Made by a program: the position numbers and the translations under genes. Below, piece after piece: positions 7,753-15,701 of a stretch of DNA of 17,225 bases; position 1 is the first letter of the stretch, and each line of letters opens with the position of its first letter. The notes under the pieces were generated by a model. The model ran no database searches and had not been told where the DNA came from. It saw only the letters and a program-made list of their open reading frames with translations. The DNA is from Isotricha intestinalis (Eukaryota; Ciliophora; Litostomatea; Vestibuliferida; Isotrichidae): contig JAJJLU010004170.1 in the NCBI GenBank assembly GCA_023807065.1, forward strand, positions 1 to 17,225, in the 5' to 3' direction.

Positions 7753-8222
7753 TTTTTCGGGGTTTTATATGATTTTTTTATTTTATCTACTGTTTTTAAA
7801 TTTTTTTTTTGAATTTTTTTTTAATCTATATGTAAATGTTTATATGGATTTTGGTACCACACCAACAATAAATAATAAAGAATTATGGTAAGATTTAAAA
7901 GCAATTTTAATATTTCTCTAGAATTTGCTAATAGTGAGTATATTAAAAAATTTTATTTAATATAGAATAAATAAAAAAATAATAAATATAAGATTTAAAA
8001 AATTAAACAAATAATTAATTCGTTTATTGTTTAAAATTTAAAAAAATAAAACCTAACAAAATTAATAAAGATTTAATAAATCTTCGTTCTTAAATAGAAA
8101 CTATAACATAAGAACATAATTTGTTCTTATATTTAGTTTTTTAAATCGTCTTTATATACTCAATATCTATTTATTTTTTATTTGTTTTAATTAATTAAAT
8201 TAATTAATTTTAAATATATAAA
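7753..8222. promoter_or_regulatory. Divergent promoter region, histidine phosphatase / 8223 gene
   Basis: 470 bp between two divergent starts. On the left a T-rich run is the A-rich leader of the minus-strand gene. TTGGT (7851-7855) and ACCAA (7861-7865) form a small inverted pair about 100 bp upstream of that gene. On the right are an odd palindrome at 8068-8084 and a bipartite hairpin at 8098-8139 (own entry). TTAATTAATTAAATTAATTAA at 8188-8208 is a simple palindromic AT repeat just before the + strand start. Confidence 0.5.
8068..8139 (+). promoter_or_regulatory. Palindrome and competing hairpins upstream of the 8223 gene
   Basis: AAGATTTA-A-TAAATCTT (8068-8084) is an odd palindrome. ATAAGAACA (8108-8116) and TGTTCTTAT (8122-8130) form a perfect 9-bp stem with a 5-nt loop, extended across a small internal loop by AAACTA (8098-8103) and TAGTTT (8134-8139). 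A second GTTCTTA at 8086-8092 could pair instead with the same TAAGAAC (8109-8115), giving two mutually exclusive stems. The block ends about 84 bp before the ATG, so it may lie in the 5' leader or core promoter. Regulation by it is speculation. Confidence 0.4.
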
Positions 8223-9167
8223 ATGAACAGCGAAATAAATTCTGATTTAACATCTGAAGATTCAGTAGGAACAGATTCTTCTTTTGAATTAAATGAAGAT
8301 GAAGTAGTGGGAAATAATATTAATTTAAATTCTGATAATAATAATACTTTGGAAGAATTAAAATACAAACATGATAAATATGTTCAATATACTAAAAGAA
8401 TATATCAAAAAAGTAAAGAATTAGAACAAGATAAAAGTACTTCAATGTGGTGTAGTTTATATTATACTTTTTTTAATAATTTTAACAAAAAATCAACTAT
8501 TACTTTAAATGAACTTGAATTACGTTGTAAATTTTTATTTAAAATGGATAAAATAGAAAAAGAAGAAAATAAGAAAAAAAGAGCAAAAAGTCATGAAAAA
8601 AATAATGTAATAACACCTTATACAAATTTAAATGAATTTATTAAATTTTTTTCTGAAAAAAAATATGACAATTATATGTCTAAAATTTTTCACAAAACAA
8701 AATCAAATTCTTTACCGAAAGAAAAATTAAAAAAAAAGAAAGAAATTAAAAATGAAAATCAAAAAAATAATAATATAATTCAAAATAATTATCGTTTATT
8801 AGATATGTATAATATAACTGAACCAGTTGAAGTAATTAATAAAGTTACTAGAGAACAAGTTAAAAACGATAAAACTAGAAAAAGAGATGAAAACATAAAT
8901 TATATTTTAAATAATAAACATGCTTATCAAGTTGAATTAGATAATTTTGCAAATGAAATTAAAGGAGATGAAAAAATGAGAAATTTATATAATACTTTCC
9001 TTGATTTTAAAAGTAATGATTCTTTTTTTATTTCTAATCAAGGAGTTGATCTTATTCAAAAATATGGGAATAAATTAGGAGAACAAGAAGAATTAGGAAT
9101 GCAAATTAATTCTTTTTGTGATAAAATTGTAAGTAAAATTGATCCTTTCCAAAAATTAGATTTTTAA
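8223..9167 (+). CDS. Unrecognised Lys/Asn-rich protein
   Basis: 314 residues that I do not place in any family. Residues 1-45 are acidic and Ser/Asn-rich, probably disordered. Residues 46-110 look helical (KYVQYTKRIYQKSKELEQ, then MWCSLYYTFFNNF and a second helix ending in FLFKMDK). Residues 111-125 and 165-185 are strongly basic, with clusters such as KKKRAK and KLKKKKEIK that could serve as nuclear localisation signals. Residues 190-310 are mixed helix and end in KIDPFQKLDF. There is no signal peptide, membrane segment or cysteine motif. Acidic head plus basic clusters suggests a nuclear or nucleolar protein, as inference only. The start is behind ATAAAATG, and the frame is open without introns to a TAA stop. 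Long AT-rich DNA and a small stem-loop (9262-9284) follow. Confidence 0.8.
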   Translation: MNSEINSDLTSEDSVGTDSSFELNEDEVVGNNINLNSDNNNTLEELKYKHDKYVQYTKRIYQKSKELEQDKSTSMWCSLYYTFFNNFNKKSTITLNELELRCKFLFKMDKIEKEENKKKRAKSHEKNNVITPYTNLNEFIKFFSEKKYDNYMSKIFHKTKSNSLPKEKLKKKKEIKNENQKNNNIIQNNYRLLDMYNITEPVEVINKVTREQVKNDKTRKRDENINYILNNKHAYQVELDNFANEIKGDEKMRNLYNTFLDFKSNDSFFISNQGVDLIQKYGNKLGEQEELGMQINSFCDKIVSKIDPFQKLDF

Positions 9168-9810
9168 ATTTTTATAATTGAATTTTTATTAGAATTTTTT
9201 TAAAGATTTTTAACTTACTATTTTTCAAAATTAATTTAAATCATTATTAATTTATTTGTTTTACTTTACTTCATTGGTAAAGTATTTAAAGTAAATTTTA
9301 TAAATATATTTTTCTGAAAGTTATTGTTTAAAATTTTAAGTATAATTCTCTTACATTTAATAATTTAAAAATATTTATTTAAAAGAAAATATAATATGTT
9401 TATTAAAACAATAGAAAGAGTTTTTGCGTTATCATAATATCAAATTATATAATTTATATCTCAAAAATTCAGACAATTTGTAAAAAAATGAATAAATGAA
9501 TATAAATAATACAATAAAAGGAAAACAAAATAATATATTTATTAATTTAAATGATTAAAAAGTATAAAAATTAGGGAGAATTAAAAAATTCTTTAAACAA
9601 ATAAAGGAGTTTTGAATGACTTTTCATTATAAAAAGTATAAATTATGATAATTAAAGTAATATTAATAGAATCCATAAAATGAAATATAACCTATCATAT
9701 TTAAGTGCTTTTTTACTTAATTTTATAATAATTATTTTTCGCTTTTATTTTCCTAAAAATATAATTATATTTTTTAAATATTAAATTAAAATTAAAACTA
9801 AAAATTAAAA
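9168..9810. other. Intergenic region between the 8223 gene and TBCCD1
   Basis: 643 bp between two co-directional genes. TACTTTAC (9262-9269) and GTAAAGTA (9277-9284) make a perfect 8-bp stem with a 7-nt loop about 95 bp beyond the upstream stop, perhaps in its 3' end. The last ~45 bp are A-rich and run into the TBCCD1 start. Nothing coding is seen. Confidence 0.5.
9262..9284 (+). terminator. Stem-loop 3' of the 8223 gene
   Basis: Perfect arms TACTTTAC and GTAAAGTA with loop TTCATTG, about 95 bp past the TAA stop. Two G-C pairs stand out in this background. A 3'-end role is a guess from position. Confidence 0.3.
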
Positions 9811-11319
9811 ATGCAAAAAAAAAATGAACCAAAAATTCAAATTTATATTCGTCCAGAATTATTTGACCATTTAATATATCCAATAGGAGTAAAATTAGAT
9901 GATAATACAATAATTCAATTATTTCGAACATTACATTTCAAAAGTGAAATAGATTTTAAAATATCAATAAAAGAATGGATTCAAAGAGCAAAAGAAGTAG
10001 GAATAACAGAAACAGAAGCAAATATATTATTTAAAACATATAAAATTTTTGATTCAGATAATCCAGAATATACAAATAGCATAAATTCAAGATATGAATC
10101 ATCAAATAATAAAAATAATGTAGATGTTAGATTTTTTGGATTATTTTTTGTTTTACAAACATATACACAAAGAATGAAAACAAGTTTAAATATTGATAAA
10201 GGTGATAAAAGTCCTTCTTATTTTTCTTCTCCTTTATCTTCTCCAAGAGGAAAAAGTTCTAATTCTTTTAGAAATCAAAATGCTGGATTAGAATATCAAA
10301 TTTATGTTAATTTCATTAAAAATAATTTAAATTTATTATTAAGAATAATTGCAAGTGATATTCATAATACTGAAACAACTTTAAATGTTAATGAATTTAA
10401 TATTTTGAAATTCATTTTTATGACTGATGATGAAGGAAATAAATCTAATAATTATATTAAGAAAAATACTCTTTCTTCTTATACTCATTTTTTTGATAAT
10501 TTACCTATTGTTACTAAAATCAAAATGAATATTATTAAAGAATTTTTATTAAATGTTATTTCAAATGATCCTCCTGAAAAAAGTAATTATATAAAGGTAA
10601 AACATCTTTCAAAATGTGTTACAATAAAAAATCAAAATGATTTTATAAATAAAAATATTTTAATTACTCAATGTGAAGATAGTTTTATTTATATAAATAC
10701 ACAAGTGATAAATTGTAAAATTTCCCATTGTACAAATTGTACTATTGTAATAGCAGTATTAAATAAAATAATAACAATTGATAAATGTGAAAAATGTAAT
10801 ATATCATTTATTGCAAATTTTACCAGAATTTCAAATATGATTGATTCAAATATTTATTTATATTCTGTTACAGAACCAATTTTATTTGGAGATAATAGAG
10901 GATTAAGTTTAGGTCCTCATAATGTTATTTATACTGAATTATATATTCATGTTAAAAATTCTAAAATTTTAATTACACATCAAGGAATTAAAAATTATGC
11001 TTCTCCTATTAATTTAAATAATAAAAAAGAAACTAAAATTATTTCTCCTGAAGAATTTTCTATTATTGTAGTTCCTTTTGAAAATAAAGAACAATTTGGT
11101 TATAAATTAACTCCTAAAATTTATGTTGAAACTCTTGAAAAAAAATATAAAAATTATTTAAAAATTAAAAATTTAATTAGAGAAGCAGGATTTCAAGAAG
11201 AACAAGAAAAAGCTTTTCATTTTGCTTTACAAGGTTATTTTAGAGAATGGTTAGTTACAAGTTCAAATTTTAAATCAATGAATAATATTGTTAAAATGAT
11301 TGATAATCCTGAAAATTAA
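9811..11319 (+). CDS. TBCCD1: TBCC domain-containing protein 1 (TBCCD1)
   Basis: 502 residues, close to the family's usual ~550. TBCCD1 is related to tubulin cofactor C and RP2; in animals and green algae it acts at the centrosome or basal body to position organelles. The N-terminal module has the family's IYIRPELFDHL opening (11-21) and a helical segment to about 80. Residues 160-255 are helical. The TBCC/C-CAP beta-helix spans about 262-380, with repeated short strands, CEDSFIYI (288-295), many cysteines (302-329) and VTEPILFGDNRGLSLGPHN (353-371). The tail ends in a helix with FREWL, matching the family C-terminus. I see no QxRxH-type arginine finger, as expected for TBCCD1 rather than true cofactor C. 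A Ser/Pro-rich loop (133-150, three SP sites) interrupts the helical part. The start is behind AAAAATG. Confidence 0.9.
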   Translation: MQKKNEPKIQIYIRPELFDHLIYPIGVKLDDNTIIQLFRTLHFKSEIDFKISIKEWIQRAKEVGITETEANILFKTYKIFDSDNPEYTNSINSRYESSNNKNNVDVRFFGLFFVLQTYTQRMKTSLNIDKGDKSPSYFSSPLSSPRGKSSNSFRNQNAGLEYQIYVNFIKNNLNLLLRIIASDIHNTETTLNVNEFNILKFIFMTDDEGNKSNNYIKKNTLSSYTHFFDNLPIVTKIKMNIIKEFLLNVISNDPPEKSNYIKVKHLSKCVTIKNQNDFINKNILITQCEDSFIYINTQVINCKISHCTNCTIVIAVLNKIITIDKCEKCNISFIANFTRISNMIDSNIYLYSVTEPILFGDNRGLSLGPHNVIYTELYIHVKNSKILITHQGIKNYASPINLNNKKETKIISPEEFSIIVVPFENKEQFGYKLTPKIYVETLEKKYKNYLKIKNLIREAGFQEEQEKAFHFALQGYFREWLVTSSNFKSMNNIVKMIDNPEN

Positions 11320-11504
11320 ATTAAAATAAGTTTAAATCATTTTTTAAGTTTTTAAACAAAAGAATGTATTTGAAATTTTTAGAATAAATCAAAAACAATT
11401 ATTTCAATATGTATAATAAAGTTAATTAATAATAATAAAATAAATAAAATTTTAAATGATAATTAATTAAAATAATTATTTATAAAATACTAAATTGTTA
11501 TTAA

Positions 11505-11521
11505 TGAAATTGATAATTTCA
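11505..11521 (-). terminator. Small hairpin 3' of the LW-domain gene
   Basis: TGAAATT (11505-11511) and AATTTCA (11515-11521) are perfect 7-bp arms with a 3-nt loop. The stem ends 18 bp from the minus-strand stop at 11540, about the same distance as the palindrome beyond the zinc-finger gene. The space between the two convergent genes is only 220 bp. Confidence 0.3.
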
Positions 11522-11539
11522 CTCAAGATAAAAATTAAT

Positions 11540-12289
11540 TTATTCATGTTCTGAAGGACTCTTGTTAGGATTAAAATTACAAAATTCAACTAAAAGTGGA
11601 TTTTCTTTCCAAGAAACACTCTTTTTAATTTTTAAAAGATTATTATCTGAATTATAATCTAAAGTTTCATTTGTTGAAATAAAACTCAATTCTTCTTCTT
11701 TTTCATTTTCTTCTCTTTCTTTTTCTCCTTTTCTCTTTTTATTTAAAAAATTTATATTATTACTTACCTGACTATTTATATATGAATTATAATAACTAAT
11801 TAGATTCTTCCAATAATATATTAAATTTTTAATCTTGGAGTATAATTCTAAATTGAAGTTTTTAACTGTATAATTAATTTTATTTAACTTTTCAATGAAA
11901 TTTAATGAAATTAAATCATTAGGTTTTATTGGAAATATTTCAAAAATATTAATAATATTAAATAACAATACTTCCAAATTTTTTCTATATAAAGATTTAT
12001 TTTTTACCAAATTAAATTTTTTAATGGATTTATACCCCCAAATTAAAAGTGAAAATTGGCAATCCTCTTCATAAAAAATTTCAAAGTTTACTAGCAATTC
12101 TTGATTCTTTAGAATTAAAGAAGTTATATTTATTTTTTCTTCAAATATCATTTTAGCTTCATTCTCTTCAACATCATCATTTAGAGATATATTCTTATCT
12201 AAGGACAAATCTTCTTTGTGAATTCTTTCTATAATATAATTACCAAAAGCTTCTTGAATGCATTCTTCTTCTTTATCTTGGTATATCAT
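11540..12289 (-). CDS. PNUTS-like protein: TFIIS-N/LW domain plus PP1-docking motif
   Basis: 249 residues. Residues about 104-165 resemble the TFIIS N-terminal/LW helical bundle found in transcription and chromatin proteins: a leading helix, FPIKPNDLISLNFIEKLNKI (119-138) and a final helix ending IKNLIYYWKNLI (153-164), with the hallmark Trp at 160. A basic patch KKRKGEKER (184-192) could be a nuclear signal. Near the C-terminus KKSVSW (222-227) fits the PP1-binding RVxF motif (K-x-V-x-W), followed by LLVEFCNF (232-239). LW domain plus RVxF followed by an aromatic segment is the layout of PNUTS (PPP1R10), which targets PP1 to RNA polymerase II. The protein is much shorter than animal PNUTS. 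The N-terminal 100 residues are acidic and unplaced. A consensus-like GTAAGT at 11767 is probably not used (see rejected items). The assignment is by motif only. Confidence 0.6.
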   Translation of the reverse strand: MIYQDKEEECIQEAFGNYIIERIHKEDLSLDKNISLNDDVEENEAKMIFEEKINITSLILKNQELLVNFEIFYEEDCQFSLLIWGYKSIKKFNLVKNKSLYRKNLEVLLFNIINIFEIFPIKPNDLISLNFIEKLNKINYTVKNFNLELYSKIKNLIYYWKNLISYYNSYINSQVSNNINFLNKKRKGEKEREENEKEEELSFISTNETLDYNSDNNLLKIKKSVSWKENPLLVEFCNFNPNKSPSEHE

Positions 12290-13386
12290 TTTTTTTAAGT
12301 ATTTTTTCTTAAAAAAATTTATTTTAAATAAATAATTAAAAGTTTAATTGTTTTAAGTATTAAAATATATATTTTATTTTTTTTTGAGCAAGAAAGAAAT
12401 ATTTTTATATATTTGAATTTTCTTTAAATTGTTTAATTTTATTTTTTATTTTTATCATGAATTATTAGAATAAATATAATATTTTAACTGAATGATATTA
12501 ATTTTTTATTTCATTCTTAATTCTTTAAAATATTTATATTTATTTGATTTTTTTAATAATAGGAAATTATTTTATATTGTGTAATCTACCCTTCTTTATA
12601 ATTTTCTAAATTGAAGTATTGAACTATAACAAAAATAAAATATTTATTTTTTTCTTTAATGTAATTCTATAAATGTTCATTCTAATTTAGTTCTTTCTTC
12701 TTGAAATTTTATAATTGTTCTTCTCTTTTAATTCTTTTTTTTTATAAAGTTACAAGGAATTGATATTAATTATTCTTTTCCTTTGTCTTTTTCAATAATA
12801 TTTTATCTATTATTTTATTTCTCCTGAGTTTAATTATTTTATATTTTTTCATTATTATTTTGATTTCTTCATCATTTCCATTTACAACAATTCTTTTTTG
12901 AATATTTTCTCATTTTATTATTTATATTGTTTGTATGTATTTCATAAAAAGTTAAAAATATTTTGAACAGATAAAAAGACCTTTTAAAAAAGAATAGGCA
13001 AAATAAAACATATTCAAAAGCTAATGTAACTTTCAACTTTTTAAATAGGTGATGCATATTTAAAAGGTAAATTATCTATTTTATTAAAATAAACATTTAT
13101 CTAAAAGATTATATGAATATTTTAATTTAAATTTATCTCATTCATAATATATTTATTCATTTATACTAATTATTATCATATGTATCATTATCTCTTATAA
13201 ATGTTTTATTTTATTACATTTTGAAAATATTTTAAATCTTAATTTAATTTATAAGTGTCAAAAGCTTTATTACTAGATTTATAAATATTAATATTAGTTT
13301 TTTATATAATAAATATTTGTTTACATTAATTGTTCTATACCAATTTTTTTTAAAATAAAAAAATATAATATTTAAAACAGTTTTTT
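12290..13386. other. Long gene-free region
   Basis: About 1.1 kb without a convincing gene. From about 12580 to 12910 the + strand is rich in C and T (purine-rich on the minus strand), as in genes of this region, and a 48-codon open stretch without start support lies on the minus strand at about 12766-12912. This could be a decayed gene or an untranslated transcript. AATTG (13328-13332) and CAATT (13341-13345) are small inverted arms just 3' of the secreted-protein gene. Confidence 0.45.
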
Positions 13387-13881
13387 TCATTTTTTTGCCA
13401 AAATAAGTTTATTTCTTATTCTTTCACCAAGATATTTTTTAAAAGTAGTTTTTTCATAAGAAGGTTCAGTCCAATGATAAACACATTTAAGAGGTAAAAT
13501 AGGCATAGGTCTTTTACAATAAGATTTTAAATATTTTTGTAATTTACGAAGTTCAACAGAACCAATACCATATATAAAATTATATGAACCAGAATCTTTA
13601 TAGAAATATAATATTTCACCTTGTGCAAATCCTCCGCTTAAGGGATCATATGTTAAATTAAAAATATTATACTTAAATTCTTTACCACTATATCTTATGT
13701 TTTTTACCCATTCTTTTGCTTCATCTGGAATATCTAACTGTGAAACTTTTTCAATATATACTGTTCTATTTTTATCTTTTGCATATAATGATTTTTCTAT
13801 AACAATGTTGCCTATTGTACTTTGATATGGATGTCCTGTAAATATAAAAACAAATAATAATACAAAGATATAAACTTTCAT
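13387..13881 (-). CDS. Small predicted secreted protein, unknown family
   Basis: 164 residues from the ATG at 13881. An in-frame ATG 32 codons upstream (13977) is less likely: it lacks the A-run context seen at every other start, whereas ATAAAAATG precedes 13881, and the shorter form begins directly with a signal peptide (MK, then VYIFVLLFVFIFTG). Cleavage probably falls near residues 16-20. The mature part has two cysteines (C122, C133) that could form one disulfide and two N-glycosylation sequons (N38-R-T, N75-L-T). There is an aromatic, Gly-containing middle (residues 73-110) and a basic tail. I do not recognise the family, so export or an endomembrane place is all that can be said. The stop is TGA, the only one in the window. 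Confidence 0.75.
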   Translation of the reverse strand: MKVYIFVLLFVFIFTGHPYQSTIGNIVIEKSLYAKDKNRTVYIEKVSQLDIPDEAKEWVKNIRYSGKEFKYNIFNLTYDPLSGGFAQGEILYFYKDSGSYNFIYGIGSVELRKLQKYLKSYCKRPMPILPLKCVYHWTEPSYEKTTFKKYLGERIRNKLILAKK

Positions 13882-14006
13882 TTTTATAAAATTTATTTTT
13901 TTAGATTTATATAAAAAAATATTATCATAATAAAAGAGTACTATTAAAGTTAATTTTAATATTAAATCAATTATCATTGTTAATACATTATAAGAAAAAA
14001 AATAAT

Positions 14007-14030
14007 GATATTGGTATTGAGTCCAATATC
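14007..14030. promoter_or_regulatory. Inverted CCAAT-type repeat
   Basis: GATATTGG and CCAATATC are 8-bp arms around loop TATTGAGT, with a CCAAT core on each strand. The site lies about 126 bp upstream of the predicted start at 13881, a place where NF-Y-type CCAAT boxes occur in other eukaryotes. Whether this organism uses CCAAT boxes is unknown. Confidence 0.35.
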
Positions 14031-14280
14031 CAAAATTCTATTATTCTTATTATCTTAAATCAATTAAATTTAATTAATAACAATTAAAATATGAAAATAA
14101 AAAATAAAATCACTCTTTTGTTTAAAACAAACTCTTTTTTTTATGAGAAATTAAAAATATAAAATAACCAAATTAATTATTATAAATAATTATTATAAAT
14201 AATTTGAATTATTTATTAAGTGATATAAAGAATATTAAAACTTTTGATGATTCTAATAAAAATAATTTGATTTTTCATTA

Positions 14281-14312
14281 TTATTCTCAAATTATAAAAG
14301 TTTTGAGAATAA
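14281..14312. repeat. 11-bp perfect inverted repeat
   Basis: TTATTCTCAAA and TTTGAGAATAA surround TTATAAAAGT. Three G-C pairs sit in the middle of the stem. It lies 337 bp past the GSK3 stop and 400 bp upstream of the secreted-protein start, so it belongs clearly to neither. Confidence 0.4.
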
Positions 14313-14648
14313 AATAAGATGATGAATTTTAATATCATTTATTTCAGGATTAAATTCATAATTTTTTCAAGAAATTTAAATTGTTTAAAGTCTTTTTTTC
14401 CTAAAAGTTTGGCTTTAATTTCTTAAAAAAATATTAAATTTTATCAATATCTTTTTATATCTTTTTTCTTCAATTGATAATGAACATATTTTTATTCTTT
14501 AATTTTCATCTAAGAAACTTAAATTACAATTTTGGTTTTATTTATTTATAAATCAAATAAGATTTTTTTCTTTGTTTCAAAATTGAATTAAAATTATATA
14601 AAATTTAGATAATATATTTAATAAAATGAAAAATATAAATTACAATAT

Positions 14649-15701
14649 TTATTTTTTAATTCCACTCAAAAACTTACTAATACTTTCTTTATCAAAATCA
14701 GTTTCACATTTTTCAAATTCAAAAATATGATTAGGTATTTTATTTCCATTTGGTAAAACTAAATCTTTATTTTTCAACTCATCAAAATAAGAATGACATA
14801 AAGCTTCATAAGGTTTTAATCTTTTTTCAGGTTCATAAACAATTAATTTACTAATTAAATCAATATAATTATCATCTCTGATTTTACCATTAAAAACATC
14901 TTTCCAATTTTTTTTAGGTAACTTAATAAATTTAATATTTTTAGAATAAGGATTCATAGAATAAATTTGGTTTTTATTAGGAGTACCTAAAATTTTCATA
15001 ATTTCAACCATTTGATTTTTACTATTCGAACCAGCAAAAATAGGTTTTTTTAAAATTAATTCAGCAATAACACAACCAATACTCCAAACATCAACTTGAC
15101 AAGAATAAAAATTTGCTCCTATTACTAATTCAGGAGGTCTATAATATCTAGAACATATATAAGATATATTTTCTTGATCTTTAACTAATATTTTAGCACA
15201 ACCAAAATCACATATTTTTAAAGAATAATCATTTGGATCTATTAAAACATTTGAAGGTTTTATATCTCTATGACAAATTCCTTTTGATTGCATATATCCT
15301 ATTGATTTAAGTAATTGAAATGATATTAATTTTATTATTAATGGATTAAAGTCTATTCCTTCTTTTCTATTCTTTGATATTAAATGAGATAATGTTTCTG
15401 GAATATAATCCATTATACAATTTAAATTTACATCATTTTTACTTGCTTTTGGATTATTTTCTCTTGCTTCTGTGTAATAAAAACCTAATAATTTAATTAA
15501 ATTTGGATGATTTAATTCTTGCATTATTGATAATTCTCTATTTTTATAATTTCTATCTTGAAATACTGTTTTAACTGCTACTTTTTTATTTGAATTTTTT
15601 AATGTTGCAATGTATACTTTTCCAAATGCTCCAGTCCCTGCAATTTCATTTGAAAATATTAAAGAATCTTTTGATATTGTCGGTTGGACGTTTTCTTCCA
15701 T
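14649..15701 (-). CDS. GSK3: Glycogen synthase kinase 3 (shaggy-type Ser/Thr kinase)
   Basis: 350 residues. GSK3 phosphorylates primed substrates in signalling, metabolism and cytoskeletal control. The kinase domain (about 15-308) is intact: GTGAFGKV loop (22-29), VAVK lysine K44, C-helix E56 in NRELSIM, HRDIKPSN (144-151), DFG (165-167) and RPPE (188-191). Family-specific features are VFQDRNYKNREL (46-57), the activation-loop tyrosine in YICSRYYR (Y181, matching Tyr216 of the beta form) and DVWSIGC (204-210). The phosphate-priming pocket residues correspond to R55, R145 and K170. The C-terminal lobe ends with YEALCHSYFDEL. The N-terminal stretch is only ~14 residues and lacks an RxxS inhibitory site like Ser9 in animals, so control by that route is unlikely. 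The usual RAPE motif is RPPE here. The start is behind TTTAAATG. The stop is TAA. Confidence 0.93.
   Translation of the reverse strand: MEENVQPTISKDSLIFSNEIAGTGAFGKVYIATLKNSNKKVAVKTVFQDRNYKNRELSIMQELNHPNLIKLLGFYYTEARENNPKASKNDVNLNCIMDYIPETLSHLISKNRKEGIDFNPLIIKLISFQLLKSIGYMQSKGICHRDIKPSNVLIDPNDYSLKICDFGCAKILVKDQENISYICSRYYRPPELVIGANFYSCQVDVWSIGCVIAELILKKPIFAGSNSKNQMVEIMKILGTPNKNQIYSMNPYSKNIKFIKLPKKNWKDVFNGKIRDDNYIDLISKLIVYEPEKRLKPYEALCHSYFDELKNKDLVLPNGNKIPNHIFEFEKCETDFDKESISKFLSGIKK

Larger units (their letters stand above)
13882..14648. promoter_or_regulatory. Upstream region of the secreted-protein gene, with two hairpins
   Basis: 767 bp between the secreted-protein start and the GSK3 stop. 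GATATTGG (14007-14014) and CCAATATC (14023-14030) form a perfect 8-bp stem about 126-149 bp upstream of the start at 13881. A 13-bp unit AATTATTATAAAT is repeated in tandem at 14175-14200. TTATTCTCAAA (14281-14291) and TTTGAGAATAA (14302-14312) are perfect 11-bp arms with a 10-nt loop. AAATAT (14631-14636) and ATATTT (14645-14650) straddle the GSK3 stop. No open frame is seen. Confidence 0.5.

Noticed and set aside
11647..11767. Possible intron in the LW-domain gene, from a CAG|GTAAGT donor on the minus strand at 11767
   Set aside because: The donor fits a consensus well, but nearby acceptors at 11659 and 11647 would remove 109 or 121 nt, both out of frame, and would lose the SVSW motif. The uninterrupted reading gives a sensible protein.
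12872..13057. 61-codon open frame on the minus strand
   Set aside because: Composition is that of translated AT-rich intergenic DNA, with no domain, no A-run at the start and no conserved-looking segment.
13882..13977. Upstream ATG giving a 196-residue secreted protein
   Set aside because: It lacks the A-run context of the other starts and would bury the signal peptide behind 32 extra residues.
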